NCBI GenBank assembly: GCA_933228895.1
Contig: OW121852.1
Location: forward strand, 53,920,872-53,984,871
Reading direction: 5' to 3'
Origin: Platycnemis pennipes
Taxonomy: Eukaryota > Arthropoda > Insecta > Odonata > Platycnemididae
DNA length: 64,000 nt
Shown here: in pieces, positions 21,961 through 34,145 of the stretch
Layout: the number at the start of each line of letters is the position of its first letter
How positions within the stretch are numbered: position 1 is the stretch's first letter
Notes under the pieces: generated by a model
The model's database searches: none
What the model saw: the letters and a program-made list of their open reading frames with translations, nothing else
Told to the model about the DNA's origin: nothing
Translations under genes and position numbers: made by a program

Positions 21961-24839
21961 TCTTCCCCCTCACAACACCCGTTTCCTATTGCAGTTTCCT
22001 GTGCCCAGTAATTTTTTTTTCAGACTTTCCCCATTAAACTTCAATTTTTAAGACCCCTCTTTTTTGATGTTGTTTTTTAAGGTTTCTCATTCTTCGTGCT
22101 CTGACAACGATGGGTGGAACGTAACAAGAGCCTTCGCAGATCAAAATTTCCGGGAAAATGTGCGTTAAATTAGTTTATAAGCGCCAATTTAAAAAATTCG
22201 CTTGACTGGTGTAGCCATATTTGTATTGAAATTTTTGATTTTCTAAATATCGTGAGCCTGTTCTCTTGAGTGCTCGAGGACATCGGCACCAGGTTCAATT
22301 TATCCCATAGATTAAGGACAACCCAGTTACTTTCATGGTGAAGTTAGTTAATATACACCTAAGAAAAAAGTATTTGGAACTCAAAAACTTGGCAATTTTA
22401 AAGAGAAAATATTTTAACATTTTAGATTAATACTTCATCTTCCTAAAACTCATTCCAGGCTCAGTTTTTCATCAATGGAAAGCATTATCTTATCCACTTA
22501 TACGTTTAACACTTTTGTAATGCTAACGCAATGTTGTTTTCGTGAGTTCATAAAATTATAGAAAACCAGGAACACACACGCATTTTCAAATGGGTTTGAA
22601 TGTAAGATGCTTCATCTCTCCAACGTTATGTTGTTCAGTGAAATTAAATTAAATATTATAATTGAACGTGTGAAATACTAATTGGTCGTGTGACAATAAA
22701 TTATTTTTGCTGTAAGCCCCTAACTTATGAAGTTTACAGAATTTCAGTTGAATATAATTAGATTAGCGTAACTATATTTATATTTTTATAATTCGTTAAA
22801 TTCAATAGCGAATGACTGCATAAATTGTAGGTATCCTTTGAATGAAAAAATATTTCATATTTTACTTAATGATGAATATGAAATCCTCAGCAAAGTACTG
22901 ATGGAGGAAATGGTAATTCAGTAAAAATTATGATTACTCAATTTAAAACAGAGATTAATGTTCTGACAGCCATGTATTCTCCTCCTCTCTTATTTTCCAC
23001 CCTTAATTTCCTTAATTTTTTCCATTTCCTCCCTCTTTTCTGGAATCATTTTTTAATTCCAAGACTCCCTCAGCATAGTACTGGTCTTTTTCAGCCAAGT
23101 TTTTCGCCAGTCCCCATCTTTCTCATAAAATAAAATTAAATGGTCTCCATGCTGGCCGAATAGGGTCGTTGGTCCGTCTCTTCCTCCGTTCCTCCTCGTC
23201 TCCTTAGCTACAATCATGGGGTTAATTTTCATTTCCCGTCTTAATTATCCGGGCTTCTCAATGGCATGAGAGTTCATCAAGACACCACCAGTTAATTGTT
23301 TCACAGAGTGAATATCCCGAAAGAGTGAGCATAAACGCTCCACACGAAACAGCTTCCGAAAATGACCATAGAGAGTAAACTAACCGGAGTATACCCTATA
23401 AGCAGTCTCATTATCATTTGCGCTGCCTCGTATCACACAGACACCGGCGGCTCCGGTGGAGTAGATCCATAGCTTCGAGGCTTTCCTAGGAATCTCAGCT
23501 TGGAGAACATTTGCCAAGTTAATTATGCACCTATTTTTGTCCTTATATTATTTCTTTTTAGAGTATAATTGTTCGGAAAAGTGATGTATAAAGATGATTA
23601 GGGATACTTCCCAATCTAAACATTCCCTGAGTGGGAGAAATCTCATAATAAGAACAAGATCTTAGCTGCTCTGAGAAAGGTAATTTATTTCGGCCTTGAT
23701 TCCGGCCAATCGCGCCGCCTATTGAGAGTATAAAACCATAAATGTAACCCTTTATTTCCTTTCGACCTTGGTAGCAGCAGAAAGAACTCAATTTCGTTTG
23801 AATATTGACTAGTCTGCCTTCTCCTATTTTCCCCTTCGGATTTTCGCTAACTTCTTTCTTTTCCATTCTCCTCCCGTTCGCTCCTCCATCTCAGCGCCGC
23901 ATTATTCCTCCCAGCACTCCTCCCCTCCAATCCCCTCTCTCTCTTTTTAAAGCCACTCCCCCTATGCCTCACTCATCTCATTTCGTAGATAGCGCGTCTA
24001 CTCAGCAAAAACGAGGGATGGGTGTTTTTTTCCGCTCGCAAAATTTCTGCCCGTAGCTTTCCGACGCTCGCGGACATGCCATGCGAGCTCGGTGACGTCA
24101 AAGTTATTTTTTCGACGAATGTAAAGCACAGAGGACAATAATCTTCATTCAAAAGAAATAGATGTTTGACCTAGGAAAAAAAACATAGTCTTACGAAGTC
24201 GTGTCTGCTTTCTTCGCGAAAACATTCATTTTTGGGAGGAAATTTTTTTATTTTCATCGGTAAGAAAATGGTAATAATTCCTCAAACTCATTATTTCGAT
24301 CATATGTGGATTTTTAATACAAAAACTCCACGCTAACTAGCATATTTTTGCACTAAATTGGGTCGAGTGACTTGAGTTTTTATTAAGAAACTCGAATCCA
24401 TCACGAATGGAACTTCCAACATTCTCTCCCTTAATAATAAATAGAATTGCACTCGTATAGAGTGTTAATAGGAACTAACATGAAACAAGAGAGAAAAAGC
24501 GAAATATTAAAAATACTTGTCATGGTTCCATTTGCAGCAGTTCTCATGTTACCACAGTAAAATAGCACACAATTAGGTCAAAAGATACGTTATGCGGTTA
24601 TGAATTATTGTTCAATACCGTCCCAATGACAGCAAAATCCGCAACCTAATATGTAAAACTGCAAACAAAATGTACACATCATACAGCCCGTTACACCATC
24701 GGACGTTAAACAAGCGCGGCATATCTGCTTTGCTGTCATTGTCAAAACATACCGATGTGCAAACGCACACAACCACAAACTGGCGTTCGCACACCAACAC
24801 GCAGGCGTATATCTGCTCTCGTTTGACAAGTTTATTGCA
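21961..24839. other. AT-rich stretch with weak C-rich patch
   Basis: About 2.9 kb, mostly AT-rich. A modest pyrimidine-rich patch with some CpG lies at about 23810-24100. No coding frame, RNA gene or repeat can be supported. Confidence 0.4.
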
Positions 24840-25434
24840 CCAATCCCTCTCCCGCCCTCTCCCCCAACGTCCATCTAGGGAGGTTCTCCCCAGCTTCTTT
24901 TTTGTTTTTCTTTATTTCCGTAAACCGCTCTCTCCCTCCCTCTCACTGCCCGAAAACCCCAACACAACCCCTGCTCCTCCCTCCTCCTTTCCACTCCCCT
25001 ACTCACTTCCGAAAACATTGCCTGCCGCTTATGCCCATCCGCAACTATTCCCTCTTTCTCCGCCCGCCGTCTTCCTCTTTTTCTCTCCATTTCTTTTTCC
25101 CTTCCTATCCCTCCCAACCCCGTCCCTCTCTCTCTCTCGCTACCTCTTTCCAACCAACCCTTCTCTCCGGCTCCTCCGCGGCCTCCTCCGACTCCCTTTC
25201 TCTTTCCTTCCCTTCCCGAGTCGATAAGAGCGGATGTGCGTGAAGGGGAATGGAAGCGTCTCCCCGCGGCGTTGCCACGTTTAACCGCTAAGGGTTCCGC
25301 TCGCCACTGTGACGATGGGTACCCGCGAACGCGGTTCTAAGTGGGGGGAAAGGGGAAGGTAAGCGGAGGGCCAAAGGGTTTGGAATCCTGAATAAGCGTC
25401 CATAACTCAAAACGTTTCAAAGGAGCGAAGCACG

Positions 25435-25453
25435 GGAGAGAGAGAGAGAGAGG
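25435..25453. repeat. (GA)n microsatellite
   Basis: About 19 bases of uninterrupted GA dinucleotides in the G-rich half of the island. Confidence 0.85.
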
Positions 25454-25647
25454 AAAAAGGGCGTGGGACACGTCTCGTTTCCCAGTCCGACTTTGGCGGT
25501 CACACACTTTTATCGACGTGTCCGTTCGATTGGTGTATCGCCAAGATTTTGGTGCTCATGGTAGCGGCGGAAATGGGGAAAACACCTCTACAATTGTACC
25601 GCGTGGGGGGAGAGCGAGAAGGGAGAGTGGGGAAGTTAGATGGGGAC

Positions 25648-25663
25648 GTGTGTGTGTGTGTGT
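25648..25663. repeat. (GT)n microsatellite
   Basis: A GTGTGTGTGTGTGTG run in the G-rich half of the island. Confidence 0.85.
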
Positions 25664-25990
25664 GGAGGGGGGCGGGTCAATCGCTGCCATCCCGGCGACA
25701 TTTGGCAACGCGGGAGCGACTGCGAATCGAGAGAGATGTGGAGGGGCGGGAAGGGAAGGGAGGAAGGGGAGGGAAACCAGAGGAGGAGAAGGTCCGTTTC
25801 AATACTGTTTTTCTTGCGACATCCAAATCGGAACGCTCATATTTTATATTAACGTCTCCCATACAGCTTCATGCCCGCCTTCATCCCCCTCCGCTGCGTT
25901 TTTCTTGTATTGCCCCTCACCTCGGAGAAATAAATATTTTAGTGGGATGCATTAGCGAAAGTGTTCTCCGACCCCGTTAACAACAGGAAA

Positions 25991-28900
25991 AACTGATCCA
26001 ATATTTAACAATCTTGTTTCGCTTTGGATAGAAATAAATCACGGCGACGCGTCCGAGAAATGTATTCTCCACCAACCCGGGTCAGAGGATGGATTACATT
26101 AACACGAGATGAGATCTGCAACGAAATAAAGACGTGAGCCATCTCAACTGAGGATCTGCCAGCAATAAAAATAATTCATCCCGAGAGGAGCAACACAAAA
26201 ACGCAGAAGCGTTCGGAGATAATATCTTGTTTTTGAACGAGCCAGTCGAATATGTCACGCGTGGAAGTCCTTCAAGTGGAGATTAAAAGAAGAAGATAGT
26301 GAAAGTGCCACCGAAGTACCAAATGGTCATTAGAATAATCTGCTATAAAACACTGTCCTCTCGACGGGGAAAAAGCATCACGTCTTCCAAAATGGCATTG
26401 CGCATAACACCGTGTTTTACTGAAAATTAACCAACGCCTAATAGAAGAGGATTTCACTTCCGATTCTTTATCTGGCTTTCATGAGCATGCAGAAGCTAGC
26501 AACGCACTCAACGAGGAGAATTTCGATATCATACTAGTGAGAATGGATGGCTGTTGGAGGTCACCTTTCCATTAATAAGGGAATCTTCCATGGGGAATCG
26601 ATGCCATTAGCGTTCCGCCCAGAGATTATCAGTATAGACTACCGTATCAGAATTTAGCACGCGAAAGAGAATCCACCATGGAAAAAGGGAGTACGTAGCC
26701 TTTTTATTCTTCCTTTCTGTTAAATATATCCCAGTAAAATATTGACGATTATTTGAACTTATAAAATACACCCATATTTGATATTTTAACGTCAAGTATT
26801 TCGTGTAAGCTTTTATTATACGTAGAGCAAACTAATGAAAGGAATGTCTATTCCTTTCCCTTCTGTTTCTAGATTATAACACTCTGCATCGTTACCATCA
26901 TAGTTTACCCTAAGATATGTTTGTGGCAACCTCCAACAAAATCCTGTTCCTTAAAACTTATTATTTGTACATATTACCTTGGCCTGATGCCTCTCATCAT
27001 CTGTTTCTCCTTGGACGAATTGCTAGGTATAATGGAGATATTACTCGATTTCTGAACATTTTTTTTATCACGGCTGTTCGTCAAATGGCTAGAGAGGTAG
27101 AAATAGTTCGTGTTATGAACGGAAGTTGTAACTGAAGTATCTATTCTTAAAGTTCATTCTGAAGTTTTCAGAGTTATTCTCATTAGTGTCATGTTCTCCA
27201 ACGGAAATTTAAAGTTTTGTATAGGGATTCGGTCATTAGTCTGTAGAGAATTATTTTCCATTTGAGTTTTCATTTGACAAGTAAAAATATTACTTTACTG
27301 GTCGCTCCTAAACGTCACCGACAGCATTTTCAGTTGGGTTAAAACTTTTAAAATATTTTTATCTCCATGGAGTAAGGAGACTATTTCTCATAGTTCCCAA
27401 TTCACAACAATGACACTTCTTATATAACTCCATTGCATATTACTGTAGTATTCGACGCAAAATGCCAAAGGGTGGCAATTTGAGAGTATTTAATTATCGC
27501 ATCTAGCCATTGATAATATTTATTATCCTGAAATATATTAATATAAGATTGATAATTACTTTTCATTCACGGGGCATCTAAATTTGACAATTGGATTTCC
27601 TCATTATATTCGTATTCATTAGAAATTCGGCACTCGAGATCATCCATTGACTACCAGTGGAAACAAAGTAAAACTACTGGCTGAAATGTATTCAATGGCT
27701 ATATTACACGACACTTGCACTAACAGCTAAAGTACGACAGAAAAAAAGGAGCCGATACAATCCTTATCCCACTTTTCCCATTTCTTACTTTTAACGCGTT
27801 TTACAGCCGTTCCCATTCCAACAGTAATCAATACCCATAGGTACAATTCAACAGTTGTCGAACCATAACGATTTTTAGCAATCTCCGTTCGAAAATTTCG
27901 TTTAATATTGTCCGCCTTGCTGAGGCAGCGGTGGAATAATAAAGTTCTACAACCTGCAGTTACCTCGGAGAAATGATTTTCACTTACAATTGTTCGGAGA
28001 AGGGATATCTGGCGTGCAATGAAGCGCATTTGTGAAGAAGATTCAGCGCCTTAAAACAGGTTTTCATCTAAAATATTGAAACTAATCCCAATTTTAGTAC
28101 GGCTAACGCAACGTGGTAACGAATTCAGAAAGCCGAAATCAGTCACATACCTTTAATCATCATTACACTTCCGCCCTCTTTCTAATATTAATCATACACG
28201 CCTTTAGCGTATTCAATAAGAAATTAAGGAACAAGTTGTTCCTATTTACTCAAAAGTGTTCAGGGAGAATTATAATAAAGAAACTTAGGAAATGCGAAGT
28301 GAAATAGGGTTAATCACCTATGATAACTAAAATAGATTCATATTTGAACATTTTAAGAGAAGCACCCTTTCAAGGTTAGAATTTTGCCCAGAAAACTCAT
28401 GCATGATTGTGCCGCGCACGCATATTTTTATCCCACGTCAGATGCAGAAACATTTTTCAAACCTGTGACAAATGTATACTATTATTCGAGTTTATGGTGG
28501 TAAAGTTTTTTTTTCCTTTAAGCCTTCATATTGCTTTTTCTCAAGCAAACACTATTTCTGTGAAATCGCATACACAAAATGTTTCGGGCCATTAATGTAT
28601 GTATCTTCATTTTTTCCTCCGTATACTGCTCAAACATATTCAAGTACACTCAATTACCAATTTGTATTTAGGGATGAAGGCTAAATAATGAGTAGGAATT
28701 ACTTTCCGAAATATTAAAATAATCAATACTTTGAGCAAATATAAGTGTTAGTCCCATTTTTTTCATTGGATCCAGAAAAAATGGTCAGGTACGATCGAGA
28801 CTACAGTACACTTCATGAGATTTCCTTGGGGATGCATTGTTTGCCATTTTTCCTTTCAATCGACAAGATGAGGGTCCTTTTATCCTTTCAATCCAGCCCC

Positions 28901-31061
28901 GTCCCTTCCCCAACCAGAAAAAAATCAAGGCCGAGAATGTAGTGGAGCACAATAGCCGTAAGCCGCAGCTCGAGGAGTCCTTTATAAAATCACAATGCCT
29001 TTCAGATTCATCAAGAACAATAGGGAAACCGATCAATCATAATCCATCGTTTTAACACGTGAGTACTATTACATTAAGAAACTAAACTGACTTAAAAGTA
29101 TGAGCCGTTTCGGACATAAGTGGACACTCCTCTCCCAGGTTATGGTGTAATTTGAAAGCATGGTATAATTTTTAAAAAGATTTTTCTCAAGCCTTACTCA
29201 TTTATGGAGTCCTAGAGTTAACTAAATCATAGAGAATTATAGAAGATCATTCTAAAACATAGAAGATTTTTAAAAACTTTTATTTATTATTTTCTCCTGC
29301 CTATTTATGATTCTGAATTTTATATGTTAAATACCTGGGGAGATTGTTTGAAAATATTTATCGATTCTGTCATGTGTTTCTCTTACTCTATACGCTGGAA
29401 TTCATTTGATATCAATCATTCAATCAAAGTTGGATAATTTTAAATGTTTTATAATACCAGAAACCAATAATCACTTTTCTTTAGAGATAGATGGACGTAT
29501 TTAATGGCCATTTCCTTAGTTTTATGGCACCATCATCAGCGAACGGGTAGTTTTCGACAAATTTTACAGCCCTATAAAATAGCATTCGTGATAAGAATAG
29601 AAACAGAAGCATTTACTCCATTCAAATTTGAGTTGACAACGAATTTTTCATACGGACTGATATTTACATGGGTTCTGACATACACGAGTGTAGCTTCCAA
29701 GAGTCAGCACACTCAGAGGCAACGAGTATAGTTTCATTTAATTGCACGGTAGTTTTAGAAATGCAAAACGTGTATTAATTTGCAAAAGTAAGAGTGAGCA
29801 TAGCTTAATGCTTTTCAGGTTAATTTGAAAATGAAACAGAAAGAAATTATAGCTCAAACAACAATTTAGTAAACAAAAGTATGATGAAGTGAATAATAAA
29901 TATTCTACTACTTCAATTATAAGTACTTCACAAAATTATAAAGAATCGGTAGAGCGTTAAGTTTATTTCGAGAGAGAAAATTGCACTACTTTGTTAACTC
30001 TGGATCCATGGCTTAAATAATAATACTACAGCGTAGGTAAAATATGTAGTGGAAGTCATTTCCATTGGAGTGGTTAAAAAAAGACCGCTAATAAATAAGT
30101 GAGAGTTCGTCTAAGAGAAAATCTCGCCTAATCCTAGCCTAAGTCCTTGGAGTACCTCTGCTGAATCAGGATCGAGTTCAGTATCCTCATCTACATCCGC
30201 AATTTTGTCAGCTTTCATCTCAGAACACTTTTGAGATAGCAAATATTTGCAAATGACTGCACCCTCATGCACCTGAGCCCACACGCAGAAGAGAGAACGT
30301 TTCCATCATACACCAACCAGCACATTACCATTCGTTTCTGCTTGTCGGATGTTTGTGCCGTGTTTCACGCCAGGCAGTATTCCGTTCCCGGAGAACTATC
30401 TTTGCACGAAATCGCTACCCAAGGGTAACTGGTGGCATGTTAAATGGATGTGATAGCCTCAGTGCATCTACTCCACCTAAATTTGCTTCTCTGAGTTTTG
30501 CCCTTTCACACTCGGCATCCTATAAATAGCGACCGGATTAACTTAAATGTATTGACAAAAGTTATGGTTATTACAATTTTCGTTAAATTGGAAACTAACT
30601 CTCATATTGCTCAGTAGTCATAGTAATAGTCATTTGGGGGGCCGATAATCTGAGGTCATTGACGTGTTTATGGGTGAGTAGACATTTGGTTACAGGGAGG
30701 AATTTTTCAGAGTATGGGACAAGAGTGGAATAAATCCACTGATAGTCGGCATATTCTAAACTAAAGGCAGAATCTGTGATCAAATATTCCAACCTACGGG
30801 GTTAATAGTAACTTAAAGTGTTTTCCACACATCACCCAAGTATAGACAGAAATACAACTGAAAAATCTATACCAATGATGGGATTCTAAATTAGGAGCTC
30901 GGGAAGAAAGCCAGTACTTCAGTCCTAATACAATCACTCCAATCTTCATAATCTCCTGCATTTCTCATTATGATGCTTTATCGTACATTTTTCCTTAATA
31001 AAAAATAAAATTAGTTCCTTCCAATATTTTATCTTGTGAAAAAATATCACCAATGGATATG
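25991..31061. other. AT-rich stretch
   Basis: About 5 kb. Sequence to about 26600 is somewhat less AT-rich and has scattered CpG but no frame longer than 62 residues; the remainder is AT-rich with frames of 60-100 residues lacking recognisable motifs. Nothing else can be supported. Confidence 0.4.
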
Positions 31062-31627
31062 TTTCGCGCAGCTCTTTAGTTCCATTCCGACGCACCAAAT
31101 AGTTCGTGTTATTGCTGTGGAAGATTGCTATACAGTTTTTATTTACCAAAGGGAGCAAAATACAGATGGAGACCTGTTCATGACTCTGTTTTCCTCTTAT
31201 TTCTAATTGTAAAATGTAAAATGTTTCTTCCAGATATTCTATGCACTATTTTACAAGTATTTGAAAAATCTTATTTGGATATTATTACTATATAAGCTGT
31301 TATTATAAAAACGGGTGGACATGTCGGACATGGTATTTATTGTAAAAAGAATGTGTAACATTGAGTGTGTCTTGGGGAATCAGCCCAAAAGAACTGCCAA
31401 AGAAAATAACGCAAGTGTAACTGAAATACCCACGTGTTTTTTGCTCTTTATGGTGCTAAAGGCATGTAATATAAAACAATAATTAGAAATAAGAGGAAAA
31501 CAGAGTCATGAACAGGTCTTCATCTGTATTTTGCTCCCTTTGGTAAATGAAAACTGTATAGTAATCTTCCACAGCAATAACACGAACTATTTGGTGCGTC
31601 GGAATGGAACTAAAGAGCTGCGCGAAA
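31062..31627. mobile_element. Fold-back element with 147-bp inverted arms
   Basis: Bases 31062-31208 are the reverse complement of 31481-31627 with only three differences in 147 positions, all transitions, and no gaps. The arms start TTTCGCGCAGCTCTTTAG and surround a 272-base AT-rich centre without a coding frame. The sharp identical arm lengths and high identity indicate a recent event, either a fold-back/MITE-type element or a local inverted duplication. No clear target duplication flanks the arms, so the mobile-element label is tentative. If transcribed, it would form a very long hairpin. Confidence 0.65.
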
Positions 31628-31719
31628 ATAGGGAGGGGACAATTTCGCAAGCGTGCTGTAGTGACAGAAATGGCACAATACGTACCCCAGCCTAAGATAA
31701 ATAAAAGATGTATTGATTT

Positions 31720-32170
31720 AGGAAAGGGGATTGGGCCTTGCTGTCAGCCTCTCCTGTTTGTTATGCGGTGATCGTCGAGGAGGAAGGCGCTATGAGGATT
31801 CTCTTCTAGCGGTGGCGACAGAAGACGGCCAGCGGTGTCGGATGAACGGCGATCGTATGTACTTCAATGCGACTAAAATTGTGGGGGAACATGCGAGGCG
31901 ATCGGCCCTCCTCTCTCTCTCGTCCATCCTCACTTCTCGGGGTTTGAGTTGTGGGGCAGTTGTTTTCGTCGGGGGGGGAGAGATGGGACGATAACCGTCT
32001 CTGCCGACCGGCCGCTTGGCACAGGATATCGGCGTGCCAAAATTAGAACCACGAGGCCCGATCAGCGAGGAATTGGCTTGCCTAGATGAGAGTGGAGTAA
32101 GCACGGGGCGATATTGTGGGAAACAAACTCGGTGAGCATCTTTCGTCGCATCAACAACAGTGAGTTTCGC
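31720..32170. promoter_or_regulatory. CpG-rich island
   Basis: About 450 bases are CpG-rich (for example GCGGTGATCGTCGAGGAGG near 31764 and CGACCGGCCGC near 32005), with frames of 87 residues (+) and 104 residues (-) that overlap and show no domain. It ends only about 100 bases right of the fold-back element. A promoter or enhancer role is possible. Confidence 0.35.
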
Positions 32171-32989
32171 TACGCAATTCGATGAAAACGGCCGCCTTCA
32201 AAACTGAGAGGTGAATGGTTATGAATCAAGTGGAGCTCAGACATCAATGGGGAGAATTTTCAAGACAATGACACGAAAGATTGACAAGAACAACCCAGGG
32301 GAAGTTGGAGGTGGAACATTTAATAAATAGTGGTTTAGATAACTTGTACTACGTTCACGTGATTTAGATGACTCAATTAACAGTTGTAAACTGACATAAT
32401 ATGAATGAAATTAAATGAAAATTATTTATATTATCATATTACGAATCTCATTCCGTGCATTTTTAAACCTGAAAATGCACTATAAAATAAAGAAAATTAA
32501 TGAAAGAGTATAGCATGGTGAGAAAGAGAATATGCTCTCTTGAAATATTCCAAGTTACATGTATGCTGCATAATCGTAGACAATATTAAACTGCAAAATT
32601 CCGATGCAAAAACGTAATGCAGACAAACTTTAAGGTTTATATATCCCGTGGTGACAACATTCCAAATCATATTTCTGAGACGGTCGAACACACTTTCCTC
32701 CCAAATGTGATTTTACCATAAACGCTCCGATAGCAATTTCCATTATTACATCAGTACATCGACACAGAGATAGTTCAAACGGTGAAATGAATGTATGACC
32801 CACGGTCACTATAATCTATTCCAGAACGTGGCGAAAATCATTATACTTCTATCGATTTCAACTGACTTTTTACAGTCAGATGTGTAAACGAAGTTCACGC
32901 CTCACTCGTAATTTTGATATGGATAATATTTCAAACTGTATTTTGTTCGGATTCACTGCTTAAGTGTGAGCGAACCAAGTACTGATCTT
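32171..32989. other. AT-rich spacer
   Basis: No coding frame, RNA gene or repeat can be supported. Confidence 0.4.
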
Positions 32990-33085
32990 GAAAAGGAGGC
33001 GGGTCCCTTCCCGCACCACCGTGGTTTCCCAGGAAGATCTGGAGTCCAGAGAATCACTCAGCCGGTTAAGCTGGTTTTATCCATT
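32990..33085 (-). repeat. SINE body fragment, same family as neighbour
   Basis: GTGGTTTCCCAGGAAGATCT followed by GGAGTCCAGAGAATCAC aligns with TTTCCCATATAGATCTGG and TATCCAGAAAATGAC at 33290-33322, in the same orientation. It is read as a headless, diverged second copy; the minus orientation is taken from the neighbouring copy that keeps its tRNA-like head. Confidence 0.4.
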
Positions 33086-33249
33086 AACACCTTAAGATTA
33101 CCAGAACCCCGGGAATTATGCTAGGGCCAGTTTCCAACAATATAACGCATCTTCTACGCAAAAGTTGTGTTCAATCCGAAGGTTGTTCTCTTTGGTGAGT
33201 TTAGAGAGCATCAAATGATAAGCCCAACGACGCGTGACATTCACCCATA

Positions 33250-33425
33250 AGGGTAGGGGAGCCAGTTCGTATCCTTGCGGCGACTACAGTTTCCCATATA
33301 GATCTGGTATCCAGAAAATGACATAGTTTGGATTTGACTGGGCATGCTCAATGGTCTCTTCCGGATTCGAACCCGGGACCTCTGGCCAGTAAGTCAATGC
33401 TATACCCACAACGGGCTACCACAAT
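33250..33425 (-). repeat. tRNA-derived SINE (minus strand)
   Basis: On the minus strand the head reads TAGCCCGTTGTGGGTATAGC (A-box-like region), then CCCGGGTTCGAATCCGG (B box) at about 33360-33377. The B box matches the RNA polymerase III GGTTCGANNCC consensus. A non-tRNA body follows leftwards to about 33250. It does not fold as a complete tRNA, so it is a SINE rather than a tRNA gene. Confidence 0.65.
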
Positions 33426-34145
33426 CTCGTCATAAAATACATAGTATTATTTTATTTAGAAAGAGGCAAGTATTAAAACATTCTATCGAACCTCAATGTC
33501 GAAGAAAATGTTTTGCTTTTGCGGCCTAAATCACGGATTCTCCAATCCAAGCATTTCGTGGTTACCTCATTTAAAGTCACTTCTTCCGGCAGCGGAGAAC
33601 GAACTCCAGTGACCGCCAGCCCTATTTAAGGCGAGTCTCTATCTTGTAAATTTGCCTCAGAGTCGAGGAGGCATGGGAACAGGAGGGGGCAGCGGGGTCA
33701 AGTGTGTCAGAGTTAGATTGATCGTGGTACCAGCACAAGGCATGCATAGAGGATACCGCCGTGTTTCCCACTGCTTCGAGTTGTTCTGCTAAAGAAGACG
33801 GCACTGCTCTGACCTTTCGTTTCTTACCCTTTTCTCTCTCTCTCTAACCCGCTCAACCATTTCAAGAGCAATGTATTTCTCGCCCAGTTCTGAGCGTGGC
33901 GGGCCCTCTCCGCCGAATAAAAAACGTCGAGTCGGCGGTAGCGCATTGCATGATGGCCAAAGACGGCCAACCGAACCAAATCCTCGCGAGTACTTGTCGG
34001 AAACTCAAGCTTTACATGCTGCGCGATCGGAATATTCATTGGAGCATAAGGCAGTAATGTGGGAAGATTGCCCAAGGGAAAGGGGTCGAAACCGATTAAC
34101 TTGCATGTGCCAAGGGTATTCGGGTAATCAAGTTCCCTAGTTTGC
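33426..34145. other. Moderate-GC region, no gene recognised
   Basis: Sequence from about 33560 to 34140 is GC-richer than its flanks, with open frames on both strands (60, 89 and 114 residues) that I do not recognise. It may be old repeat sequence or an untranslated exon; nothing further can be supported. Confidence 0.3.

Larger units (their letters stand above)
24840..25990. promoter_or_regulatory. GC-rich island with C-to-G strand flip
   Basis: The + strand is C/T-rich at about 24840-25210, CpG-rich and mixed at 25210-25320, then G-rich at 25320-25800. The flip resembles the island at 1-790 and fits, without proving, a divergent promoter centred near 25270. A GA run (25435-25453) and a GT run (25648-25663) lie in the right half. 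The open frames are low-complexity. Confidence 0.42.

Noticed and set aside
33360..33420. Possible tRNA gene on the minus strand
   Set aside because: The B box is excellent, but the A box is poor, no acceptor stem pairs, and a SINE body follows.
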